This document shows, one piece after another, positions 6,865-13,797 of a stretch of DNA of 21,275 nucleotides. Source of the DNA: a virus; the IMG/VR virus record IMGVR_UViG_3300044994_000189, positions 1-21,275 of that record; one strand, given 5' to 3'. Numbering within the stretch: the stretch's first letter is position 1; every line of letters starts with the position of its first letter. The notes below the pieces were generated by a model. That model was not told the DNA's origin and searched no databases. It worked only from the letters and a program-made list of their open reading frames with translations. The position numbers were made by a program, and so were the translations under genes.

Positions 6865-6890
6865 CGGGCGGGGGCTTCGGCCCCCGCCCG
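6865..6890 (+). terminator. Intrinsic terminator with UUCG tetraloop
   Basis: A perfect 11-base-pair stem (6865-6875 with 6880-6890) closes a C(UUCG)G tetraloop, one of the most stable RNA hairpins. It begins 8 bases after the stop of the gene at 6557. The following tract (CTTGCTC) is short on U, so read-through is likely and termination probably partial. It separates capsid and its first companion gene from all later genes, like the partial terminator after the T7 capsid gene. Confidence 0.75.
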
Positions 6891-6897
6891 CTTGCTC

Positions 6898-6902
6898 GGA
6901 GG
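6898..6902 (+). promoter_or_regulatory. Ribosome-binding site for the gene at 6910
   Basis: GGAGG stands 7 bases before the ATG at 6910, just behind the terminator hairpin. It fixes the start of the 79-residue protein rather than an upstream in-frame start inside the previous gene. Confidence 0.65.
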
Positions 6903-6909
6903 CGTCCCG

Positions 6910-7149
6910 ATGCCGTTCTCGCTCAGCAGCCTGCAGCACATCGGCGGCGGCCTCTGGTCCTACCGCACCACCGACACTGCCGCAGCCGTCAACGCGGCGA
7001 ACTACTGGGGCCAGTCCTGGCCGCTGATGCGCGTCGGCGACCAGGTGCTGCGCACCACGCTCGACAACGCCGGCGCCGTGGTCAGCCATGGCACCCACGT
7101 TGTCATCAGCGCCACGCGGACGGCCGCAACCACCAGCGGCGGCACCTGA
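6910..7149 (+). CDS. Small structural protein, second paralogue
   Basis: This 79-residue protein consists almost entirely of the shared domain: MPF start, HIGGG, WSYRTTDTAAAV, a YW pair, RVGDQV, then LDNAGAVVSHGTHVVIS and TRT. By hand alignment about 36 of 77 positions are identical to the N-terminus of the next protein. It is probably a minimal all-beta unit. It lies between a terminator and its longer paralogue, and its stop overlaps that gene's ATG as TGATG. It may be a free decoration subunit or a partner of the longer protein. The function is inferred from location only. Confidence 0.8.
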   Translation: MPFSLSSLQHIGGGLWSYRTTDTAAAVNAANYWGQSWPLMRVGDQVLRTTLDNAGAVVSHGTHVVISATRTAATTSGGT

Positions 7150-8234
7150 TGCCGTTCGACCCGCGCGAGCTGCGGTCCATCGGCGGCGGCGTGCATCGCT
7201 ACCGCACCACCGACAGCGCCGCCACCGTCGCCGCGCCCGGCTACTGGACCGGCGCCTGGCCGGCGCTGCGCCGCGGCGATCATGTCTTCGTCGTCACGCT
7301 CGACGGGCAGGGCCAGGTGGTCACGTCCGGCCGGCACATCATCACCACATCGACGCGCACCGAGGTGTCGAGCGCCGCCGAGACCGTATCCGGCATGACC
7401 AGCAGCCTCTCGTGGCCGCTCACCCTCAGCATGAGCGCGCTGCCGGACGGCGGCTTCAGTCCGGCGTTGCTCGACCCCACCATCGCCTTCGATGCGCAGA
7501 ATGCCGCCGTGTTCGGCGGCAGCTTCCCGGCCGACGGCGCCAACGTCAGCAGCACATCCGCCGTGTGGGGCGCCACGCACACGCTGGCGCAGCGCAATTC
7601 CGCGCCCGTGCCGACCTTCGCGGTCGATGCGCTGGGCTCAGGCCGCCATGCGCTCAGGTTCCTCAACACGGCAAGCCAGCAATTGGCCTCGACCGGCGCG
7701 CCCGCACCGTTCTGGGGCACCAACCCATCGGCGACTCTGGTGGTGGTGGCGCGCTGGCCGACGGGCGGCAACGGCACCGGCACGCAGTTCCTCGCCGGCG
7801 TGTGCCATCCGCCCGGCACCAGCAACGCCGCGCACAACAACTTCGCCATCATCACCCAGACCAACGGCACCATCGGCCGCGCGACGGGGGCCACGACAAG
7901 CGGCGACCTGCAGCTCGGCTCCGCCGGGGCGGATAACGACAACCTGCTGTTCTTCCTCGAGCGAAACGGCGCGGCAGCCTCGGGCACACGACTGAGACTA
8001 TCCCGCGACGGAACGGCCGACGCGAGCGCGGGCCCTGGCGGCACCGACACGCTGACCGGTGCCGCCGCGGCCTCCTCCGTCATCTTCTCGGTCGGCGCGC
8101 GCGAATACAACAACGCGGCCAGCCTGTTTCTCAATGCATGGGTCGGCGCGGTCTATCTCATCCCGCGCGCGCTGACCGCCACCGAAAAGACCGACTTCAA
8201 CACCTGGCTGCGCAGCCGCTGGGGGATCGCATGA
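7149..8234 (+). CDS. Third paralogue fused to a concanavalin/LamG-like domain; virion surface protein
   Basis: This encodes a 361-residue protein. Residues 1-80 are the shared domain (RSIGGG, YRTTDSAATV, GYW, RRGDHV, LDGQGQVVTSG). A linker follows, then from about residue 100 a sequence with the look of a concanavalin A/LamG-like beta-sandwich: LDPTIAFDAQNAAVFGG, HALRFLNTASQQLAS, ATLVVVARWP, a long strand-rich middle, NAWVGAVYLIPRALT and the ending FNTWLRSRWGIA, which is typical for such domains in bacterial and phage proteins. The likely role is glycan binding on the virion surface, with the N-terminal unit as the docking part. The ATG is chosen by the TGATG overlap and by the MPF start shared with its relatives. 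It could be a head fibre or a tail-side adhesin. Confidence 0.8.
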   Translation: MPFDPRELRSIGGGVHRYRTTDSAATVAAPGYWTGAWPALRRGDHVFVVTLDGQGQVVTSGRHIITTSTRTEVSSAAETVSGMTSSLSWPLTLSMSALPDGGFSPALLDPTIAFDAQNAAVFGGSFPADGANVSSTSAVWGATHTLAQRNSAPVPTFAVDALGSGRHALRFLNTASQQLASTGAPAPFWGTNPSATLVVVARWPTGGNGTGTQFLAGVCHPPGTSNAAHNNFAIITQTNGTIGRATGATTSGDLQLGSAGADNDNLLFFLERNGAAASGTRLRLSRDGTADASAGPGGTDTLTGAAAASSVIFSVGAREYNNAASLFLNAWVGAVYLIPRALTATEKTDFNTWLRSRWGIA

Positions 8235-9430
8235 CCGCGCGTTTCCCCAACTTCGACGTGATCCTCTGCGGCCAAAGCCAGGCGGTGATGTTCGCCAATG
8301 GCGCCGGCGAGACGGTGGACGGCGGGCTTGCCAATGTGGCGCGCGTGCGGCTGCAGAACGAGCTGGCCACCTTGGCCCCCGGCGTGACGTGCTTCGTCGG
8401 CCCGGCCGGATCGAACGTCACCTTCTACGCCGACAGCCCGTTGTTCGAGGAATACCGCGGCGTTGCGTCGGAGGCGTTCTTCGACGCCTCCCCGTTCGCC
8501 AATCGCAGCAAGGGCACCAGCCAGCGCAACTACATCAACGGCCGCGCCGCCGCCAACAAGGCCGGGCTTGTCGTCATCTACCAGCACGCGCAGGATGTCG
8601 CCGCTGGCGTCCCTGGCTTCCCGGCCGGCTATGCCGCAGGCGTGGGAGCCTATGTCGATGCGCTGATCGCTGACGCCGGCACGGCCGGATGGGGCGACTT
8701 CGCGATCCTGCCCGTGCTCAGCACCACGCGCGGCAACGGCAGCGAGGAGCACCTGACCGCCTATCGCCGCGCCTGGGCGGCAGTGGCCGGCGATGATGTA
8801 TGGCAAGGGCTCACCCGGCGCCCGCAGGTGCTCACCCCGCTCTACAACATCACCACCACGCCCGCCATAGCCGTCAACGGTGCGGATCAAACCCACTTCA
8901 CGCGCATCGCCGCGCACCGCAACGCCATCGCGATCGCGCAGCGCGCCGCCGGCTGGCTCGGCTTTGCCACGCCCATGGCCGATCAGCCGCGCCTGCGCCG
9001 CGCGCGGCTGATCACCCCCACCACCGTGCGCGCCTTCATCGCCACCGGCAAACGCGGCGCGGCGTTGCAACTGCAGAACGTGGCGACGGCGCGCTGGTCA
9101 TTCATCGGCGGCGGCACGGTGTCGGCCGTCTCGGCCGTCAACAACGCCGACGTGGCGACCACCGGCTATGCGACGATCGACCTGACCGTGTCCGGCGTGG
9201 TCGCGGGATCCTCACGCCTCAGGTTCTCGGCCAACTTCGCCACGCCGCTCTACCAGAATGGCCACACGCCGCCGCGCGGCCCCCTGCTCAACGCCGCCTG
9301 GGGCCTGGCGCCAGGCACCACGCTCGCCACCGTCACCGATACCGGCGAGGACGTGAAACTGCCATCCGGGCAATACGCCATCGGCATGGCCAATTGCGAC
9401 GCTGGCGTCATCGTGGAGGCAGCAGCATGA
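8231..9430 (+). CDS. SGNH/GDSL-type esterase-like virion protein, possible surface glycan deacetylase
   Basis: This encodes a 399-residue protein. Strand one runs into the nucleophile motif (FDVILCGQSQAV, Ser16), as in the GQS-type sialate-O-acetylesterase-like SGNH enzymes. Asp219 and His222 lie in ADQTHFTRIAAHR and fit the D-x-x-H of block V. Between them, VVIYQHAQDVAAG and FAILPVLSTTRGNG read as core strands. Residues about 270-399 form a strand-rich C-terminal part that may be a trimerisation or carbohydrate-binding domain. The inferred activity is removal of acyl groups from capsule, O-antigen or exopolysaccharide during adsorption, and it stands next to a lectin-like gene. There is no signal peptide, which fits a virion component. 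The start is the ATGA overlap. The substrate is unknown. Confidence 0.75.
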   Translation: MTARFPNFDVILCGQSQAVMFANGAGETVDGGLANVARVRLQNELATLAPGVTCFVGPAGSNVTFYADSPLFEEYRGVASEAFFDASPFANRSKGTSQRNYINGRAAANKAGLVVIYQHAQDVAAGVPGFPAGYAAGVGAYVDALIADAGTAGWGDFAILPVLSTTRGNGSEEHLTAYRRAWAAVAGDDVWQGLTRRPQVLTPLYNITTTPAIAVNGADQTHFTRIAAHRNAIAIAQRAAGWLGFATPMADQPRLRRARLITPTTVRAFIATGKRGAALQLQNVATARWSFIGGGTVSAVSAVNNADVATTGYATIDLTVSGVVAGSSRLRFSANFATPLYQNGHTPPRGPLLNAAWGLAPGTTLATVTDTGEDVKLPSGQYAIGMANCDAGVIVEAAA

Positions 9431-9798
9431 GCCAATTCGGAACGGATGGTGCGTCTCTTGCCCTCGCCGCGGCCCTGGGCGGCACGCTCTACGTCGCGCT
9501 CGGCACGGGGCAGAATCTCGGCGCGCTGACCGGCGAAGCCGCCGGTGGCGGCTATGCGCGCGCGGCGCTCGGCACCGTGACATTCAGTGGCCACCAGGCG
9601 CAGAACGCCGCGACGGTGACGTTCCCGACGCCGACGGCGACCCTCGGCACGTTCACGCACGCGGCCATCTTCGATGCGCCGACGGGCGGCAACTGCCGTG
9701 CCGTCGGCCCTCTCGTGGCGGCGGTGGACTGGACGACCGGCCAGCCCGTCAGTTTCCCCGCGGGCGCCATGCAGTTCGAGGCGGTGCGCGCGCCATGA
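9427..9798 (+). CDS. Gp80-type phage tail-fibre-like protein
   Basis: This encodes a 123-residue, all-beta protein. The order LYVALGTGQ, TGEAAGGGYARAAL, NAATVTFPTPTATLGTFTHAAIFDA, GGNCRAVGPL and PVSFPAGAMQFE matches a widespread family annotated as phage tail fibre protein or Gp80-like minor tail protein. In that family the GGGYAR and GT-x-TH-x-x-IFDA signatures are conserved. It is probably a small structural subunit of the tail tip or of a fibre. It starts and ends in ATGA overlaps. Family membership is fairly clear; its place in this virion is not. Confidence 0.8.
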   Translation: MSQFGTDGASLALAAALGGTLYVALGTGQNLGALTGEAAGGGYARAALGTVTFSGHQAQNAATVTFPTPTATLGTFTHAAIFDAPTGGNCRAVGPLVAAVDWTTGQPVSFPAGAMQFEAVRAP

Positions 9799-9962
9799 CC
9801 CGCCGCGTGCCTGCCACGCGCCGTGTGTGGCGGCCCGCGCCGATGCCCGCGCACGAGGCGCTGGCAATCCTCATCGCCTATGCGACGGAAGGGGCTGCGC
9901 TCAAGCGCGAGGCCAACGCCGCGCGGCGGCGCGCGCGGCAGCGCAAAAAGGCAGGGCCGTGA
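9795..9962 (+). CDS. Very small basic protein, 55 residues
   Basis: This short frame starts at the ATG overlapping the previous stop (ATGA, 9795-9798) and ends overlapping the next start (GTGA, 9959-9962). Leaving it out would create a 160-base hole in an otherwise seamless gene run. The product is strongly basic: an Arg-rich head (TRRVPATRRVWRPAP), a short helix (AHEALAILIAYATEGAALK) and an Arg/Lys tail (ARRRARQRKKAGP). It might bind nucleic acid or act as a small virion or chaperone subunit, but no family is recognised. Confidence 0.6.
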   Translation: MTRRVPATRRVWRPAPMPAHEALAILIAYATEGAALKREANAARRRARQRKKAGP

Positions 9963-10342
9963 GATACCATCCCGCCAGCCCGCTCGCCATCGATGCGGAG
10001 CCGTTCCACTCCGCCGTCGATGCGCTGCGCTGGGCCTTCGCCGCCGTGCAGGAGCGCGGCTCGGGCGCCTGGTGCCCGGCGGCGGTGCCGCAGCGCGCCC
10101 ACACGACGCCGCGCCCCTGCGAGCCGGTGGACGTGATCCGCGTGTGCGACATGGTGATCGAGAAATACCGGCTCGACCAGCAGGAGCAGACGCTGATCGT
10201 GTGCGCGGGCCTGGGCACACTCTCGGGCCAGCAATGGCGCTCGGCCCAATGGCAGGCCATCGAGGACCGCCTGACCTGGTATCTTCAAGCCAAGGGGATC
10301 GTGCAACGGCCGGGGGGCCAGACAGAGGAACCCAGCGGATGA
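9959..10342 (+). CDS. Hypothetical protein, 127 residues, GTG start
   Basis: The start is the GTG at 9959, overlapping the preceding stop as GTGA; the longer in-frame extension upstream overlaps two other genes and is not credible. The protein has an N-terminal helix (AVDALRWAFAAVQE), a Cys/Pro segment (Cys39 in AWCP, Cys54 in RPCEP), and then helices VIRVCDMVIEKYRLDQQEQ, LIVCAGLG and AIEDRLTWYLQAKGI. The last two could form a helix-turn-helix-like pair. Four cysteines are present (39, 54, 63, 82) but no clear zinc motif. It is in an operon-like run, ending in an ATGA overlap with a membrane protein gene. The function is unknown. Confidence 0.6.
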   Translation: MRYHPASPLAIDAEPFHSAVDALRWAFAAVQERGSGAWCPAAVPQRAHTTPRPCEPVDVIRVCDMVIEKYRLDQQEQTLIVCAGLGTLSGQQWRSAQWQAIEDRLTWYLQAKGIVQRPGGQTEEPSG

Positions 10343-10680
10343 CCGACAGCGCGCACCCCCCCATGCATGCCCTGGGCGAAACCATTCGCCAATGGGCGCA
10401 CGTCGCCGTGCTGCTGCTCGGTGGCCTCAGCGCGTGGTTCAACCTCGCCGCCAAGGTCGAGGCCATCGAGCAGAAGCATGCGGCGTGGCGCCTCGAGCAG
10501 AGCGCCACCATGACCAAGATCACGGCCGCCATCGAGCGCGAACAGGCCGAGACGCGCATGCTCATGATCGAGATCGCCAAGATCGCCGCGGTCAATGAAG
10601 CGATCCGCGAAGAGCTCCGCCGCCAGAGCCAGCGCGCCGAGCGGCAGGGCTTCGCGCCCGCAGCCCGCGAGGTGCCGTGA
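10339..10680 (+). CDS. Membrane-anchored coiled-coil protein, possible i-spanin- or holin-like
   Basis: This encodes a 113-residue protein with one hydrophobic segment at about residues 20-38 (AHVAVLLLGGLSAWFNLAA) preceded by few charges. A long charged helix follows (39-101) with regular Leu/Ile/Met spacing, likely a coiled coil. The topology of one N-terminal membrane helix and a periplasmic coiled coil is that of inner-membrane spanins of the Rz type. It is also seen in other small phage membrane proteins and some holins. No endolysin or outer-membrane spanin gene lies beside it here. The lysis role is thus an inference. The start is the ATGA overlap at 10339. Its position right before the tail tubular gene is unusual for lysis genes. 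Confidence 0.7.
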   Translation: MTDSAHPPMHALGETIRQWAHVAVLLLGGLSAWFNLAAKVEAIEQKHAAWRLEQSATMTKITAAIEREQAETRMLMIEIAKIAAVNEAIREELRRQSQRAERQGFAPAAREVP

Positions 10681-11306
10681 TGGCAGAGACCGACATCAGC
10701 ATCTGCGCCGCCGCGCTCAGCCTGATCGGCGTCGAGCCGATCACCTCCTTCGACGAGGGCACGCCGGCGGCCGCCGCCTGCGCCCGCCTCTATCCCGGCC
10801 TGCGCGACAGCGTGCTCGCCATGCACACCTGGAACTTCGCCATTACGGCGATCGAGCTGGCCCGCCGCGCCGATGCGCCGACCGGCTGGGAAGCCGCCTA
10901 CACCCTGCCCACCGACCTGCTGACCCCCTTGGGTTTCTTCAGCGACGCCTCGCTGCGCCACCCCATCACGCGCTTCGACTGGCAGGACGGCGCGTTCGTG
11001 ACCGACCCGACGGCCGCCTGGTGCCTCTACCTCCGCCAGGTCGAGGAAGCCGCGTGGCGCGCGCCCTTCGCGCTCCTGATGCGCTACGCGCTCGCGGCCG
11101 AACTCGCCATGCCGTTGACCGAAAAGCCAAGCGTCGCCGACTACTGGCAGGCGCAGGCCTTCGGCACGCCGGCCGAGAACCGCCGTGGCGGGCAGTTCCG
11201 CGTCGCCGCTTCGGCCGACGCGAAGGAAAGCCCCACCGTCATCCTGCCGGCCGGCGCGGTCTTCCTCGCCCGCCAGGGCATGAGCCAGCCATGGCGCTTC
11301 GCGTAA
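10680..11306 (+). CDS. Tail tubular protein A, T7 gp11-like
   Basis: This 208-residue protein is close to T7 gp11 (196) and forms the ring that connects the portal to the tail nozzle. Its recognisable stretches are ISICAAALSLIGVEPI, the CARLYPGLRDSVLAMHTWNF block typical of the family, WEAAYTLPTDLLTPLGF and RYALAAELAMPLTEKPS. The start is either the ATG at 10680 (TGATG overlap) or a GTG one codon earlier; the ATG is preferred. Its 3' end overlaps the next gene by 16 bases. The family call is firm. Confidence 0.92.
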   Translation: MAETDISICAAALSLIGVEPITSFDEGTPAAAACARLYPGLRDSVLAMHTWNFAITAIELARRADAPTGWEAAYTLPTDLLTPLGFFSDASLRHPITRFDWQDGAFVTDPTAAWCLYLRQVEEAAWRAPFALLMRYALAAELAMPLTEKPSVADYWQAQAFGTPAENRRGGQFRVAASADAKESPTVILPAGAVFLARQGMSQPWRFA

Positions 11307-13225
11307 GGACCCTGCAGACCAGCTTCTCGGCCGGCGAGCTCGACCCCGAGCTTGCCGGCCGCTCGGACGTGGAGCGCTACTTCCGCGGCGCCGAGCGGGC
11401 GCGCAACGTCATCGTGCGCCCCACCGGCGGCCTGCGCCGCCGTCCCGGCCTGCGCCATGTGACGACCATCACCGACGCCGCCGCGGGCGTGAGGCTGGTC
11501 GACTTCAACTTCAACGCCGAGCAGACCTATCTGCTGGTCTTCACCGCGAACACGATCCGCGTCATCAAGAACGACGCGCTGGTGCACACCATCACCGGCA
11601 CGCCGTGGACCGGCGCGCAGGCGAGCAGCATCACCTGGACGCAGAGCGCCGACACGCTGATCGTCTTCCACCCCGACGTGGCGCCGCAGCGCCTGCTGCG
11701 CCAGGGGTCCGACACCAACTGGTCGCTTGGGCCCCTGCCGCTGACCAACATTCCGGGCCACGACTACGGCGCGGTGACGCCGACCGGCACCATCACGCCC
11801 TCGGCCACGACGGGCGACGCCATCACGCTCACCGCCTCGGCCAGCATCTTCACCGCCAGCATGGTCGGCTGGTATCTGCGCACCACGCGCAACGCGCTGG
11901 CGCGCATCACGGCTTTCACCTCCCCCACCGCCGTCACCGCGCGGGTGCTGCGCGCCTTCCCCAACACCAACGCGATCCCGGCGGCCGACTGGTCGCTGCG
12001 CGAGCCGGTCATCAGCACCACGCGCGGATGGCCGAGCTGCGGCGTGTTCTATGCCGGGCGGCTCTATCTCGGCGGGCTCAAGTCCCGCCCCGCTACCGTG
12101 CTCGGCTCGCGCGTGTCGGACTTCTTCAATTTCGATCCGGGCAACGCGCTCGATGACGACGGCATCGACGTGACCATCGACACCGACCAGGTCAACGCGA
12201 TCCGCTTTCTCTCGGCCACGCGCCAACTGCACGCCTTCACCTCGGGCGGCGAGCACATCCTCGCCGGCGACAATGACGGCGTGATCACCCCCGCCTCGGC
12301 CCGCTGGATCGAGCAGACGCGGCGCGGCGCGGTCGCCAATGTGCCGGTGGTCGAGGTCGATGGCGCGCTCTTGTTCGTCCAGCGCGGCGGCAAGGCGGTG
12401 CGCCAGCACCTCTACGACGAGGTGCAGGGCGCCTACGGCAACATCGTGTTGTCGCGGCTTGCCGAACACCTGATCCGCAATCCGGTGGACATGGCCGCGC
12501 GCAAGGGGGCGACGCTGGATGCGGCCGACCATGTGCTGGTGGTCAACGGCGACGGCACCGTTGCCGTGCTGCTGACCGAGCGCAGCCAGGAAACCGTCGC
12601 CTGGGTGTTGTGGGAGACCGACGGCACGGTGCACCAGGTGGCCGCGCTCGACGATGGCGCGGTCTATCTCGGCGTCGCGCGCAATGGCGCCTGGCGCGTC
12701 GAGCGGTGGGATGACGACCTGCTGGTGGATGCCGGCGTGCGCGTCACCACCGGCCTGCCGCTGACCACCGTCACGGGCCTCGGCCACCTCGAGGGCCTCA
12801 CGGTCGCCATCGTCGCCGATGGCGCGGTGCAGCCCTCCGCCACCGTCACGAACGGCACCGTCACCCTGCCGCGCGCGGCCGAGGACGAGGTGCAGGTGGG
12901 CCTGCCCTTCACCGTGCTCGTGCGGCCCATGCCGCCGGAGCCGCGCCTGCCGGGCGACCCGATGCTCGGCCGCAAGGCGCGCATCGTGCGCGCCAGCATG
13001 CGCGTGGACGAGACAGGGCCGTTCACGTGCAACGGCATCGTCGTTGACGCGCGCCGCTTCGGCGATGCGCCCAACACGCCGCTCACCGCCCCGCCACGGC
13101 GGCTGACGGGAGATGCACGCCTCTCCGGCCTGACAGGGTGGAGCGCGCGCCCCACCGTCGACATCGCGCAGGAGGACCCGCAGCCCTTCCAGATTCTCGC
13201 CCTCGCCCTCGACGTGGCGACGTAG
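11291..13225 (+). CDS. Tail tubular protein B, T7 gp12-like nozzle protein
   Basis: This 644-residue protein forms the tail nozzle through which DNA leaves. It is shorter than T7 gp12 (794). The N-terminus is the family signature: LQTSFSAGELDPELAGRSD, then FRGAERARNVIVRPTGGLRR and RPGLRHV. Later marks are TRGWPSCGVFYAGRLYLGG, LGSRVSDFFNFD, DQVNAIRFLSATRQLHAFTS and GGEHIL, a beta-propeller-like region. The ATG at 11291 is chosen because it opens this signature, although it overlaps the gene for protein A by 16 bases. The middle (about residues 165-225) carries an extra threonine-rich beta segment. No enzyme motif is visible. Confidence 0.92.
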   Translation: MALRVRTLQTSFSAGELDPELAGRSDVERYFRGAERARNVIVRPTGGLRRRPGLRHVTTITDAAAGVRLVDFNFNAEQTYLLVFTANTIRVIKNDALVHTITGTPWTGAQASSITWTQSADTLIVFHPDVAPQRLLRQGSDTNWSLGPLPLTNIPGHDYGAVTPTGTITPSATTGDAITLTASASIFTASMVGWYLRTTRNALARITAFTSPTAVTARVLRAFPNTNAIPAADWSLREPVISTTRGWPSCGVFYAGRLYLGGLKSRPATVLGSRVSDFFNFDPGNALDDDGIDVTIDTDQVNAIRFLSATRQLHAFTSGGEHILAGDNDGVITPASARWIEQTRRGAVANVPVVEVDGALLFVQRGGKAVRQHLYDEVQGAYGNIVLSRLAEHLIRNPVDMAARKGATLDAADHVLVVNGDGTVAVLLTERSQETVAWVLWETDGTVHQVAALDDGAVYLGVARNGAWRVERWDDDLLVDAGVRVTTGLPLTTVTGLGHLEGLTVAIVADGAVQPSATVTNGTVTLPRAAEDEVQVGLPFTVLVRPMPPEPRLPGDPMLGRKARIVRASMRVDETGPFTCNGIVVDARRFGDAPNTPLTAPPRRLTGDARLSGLTGWSARPTVDIAQEDPQPFQILALALDVAT

Positions 13226-13236
13226 GACCACCGCCC

Positions 13237-13797
13237 ATGGCCGAGACCATCACCACCGCCCTCTTTGGCCAGGCTGCCACTGGCGCCGCCGCCGCCGCCG
13301 CCGCCAGCGCTGGCACCGCCGCCACCGCCGGGCTGCTCGGCTACGGCGGCTCCATCACTCTGGGCGGTGTGCTCAACACGGCGCTCGCGCTGGGCTCCGC
13401 TGGACTGTCGCTCGGCGGCGGGCTCGCGCAATCGCGGGCCATGCAGGCACAGGCCCAGTGGCAGGACTTCCAGGCCGGCCAGGAAACCCTGCGCGGCGAG
13501 CAGGAGGCCAACCGGGTGCGCGAAACCCTGCTGCGCACGCTCGCGAGCAACAATGCCGGGCGCGCGGCCGCAGGCGTCGAGCTCTCCGGCTCGGCCCTCG
13601 ACGTGGACGCCGAGGCCGCCGCCGCCGCCGAGCGCGAACTCTCCATCGTCAGCGGCAATGCCGCCGCGCGGGCAGGCGCGGCGCGTTCCTCCGCCCAGAG
13701 CGCGCGCATCTCCGGCAATGCGGCATTGCTCGGCGGCGTCGGCCAGGCCGCGGGCAGCCTGTTCAACTACGCCAGCCGCGTGCGGCGGATCGGCTGA
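13237..13797 (+). CDS. Internal virion protein, T7 gp14-like
   Basis: This 186-residue protein is similar in size to T7 gp14 (196), which is ejected first and inserts in the outer membrane. Residues 1-65 are Ala/Gly-rich and hydrophobic (TAALFG-like start, Ala7 run, LLGYGG, LALGSAGLSLGGG). A charged helix with QAQWQDFQAGQETLRGEQEA follows, then the conserved block ASNNAGRAAAGVELSGSALD, which is common to gp14-type proteins, and an Ala-rich C-terminal helix ending in basic residues. Its place after tubular protein B matches T7 gene order. A weak AGGA stands 10 bases before the ATG. The Ala run is encoded by seven GCC codons. Confidence 0.85.
   Translation: MAETITTALFGQAATGAAAAAAASAGTAATAGLLGYGGSITLGGVLNTALALGSAGLSLGGGLAQSRAMQAQAQWQDFQAGQETLRGEQEANRVRETLLRTLASNNAGRAAAGVELSGSALDVDAEAAAAAERELSIVSGNAAARAGAARSSAQSARISGNAALLGGVGQAAGSLFNYASRVRRIG
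13285..13305 (+). repeat. Seven-unit GCC trinucleotide run
   Basis: Seven in-frame GCC codons give an Ala7 stretch in the gp14-like protein. It could vary by whole codons through slippage without a frameshift. In DNA this rich in GC it may have no special role. Confidence 0.6.

Noticed and set aside
8231-9798. A diversity-generating retroelement, as in phage BPP-1 whose head genes resemble these
   Set aside because: No reverse transcriptase gene, no template/variable repeat pair and no AAY-rich variable stretch were seen in this window.
9674-9958. Upstream extension of the open frame that ends at 10342
   Set aside because: It overlaps the Gp80-like gene and the 55-residue gene out of frame and reads as Arg/Ala/Pro-rich shadow sequence. 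The GTG at 9959 with its GTGA overlap is the better start.
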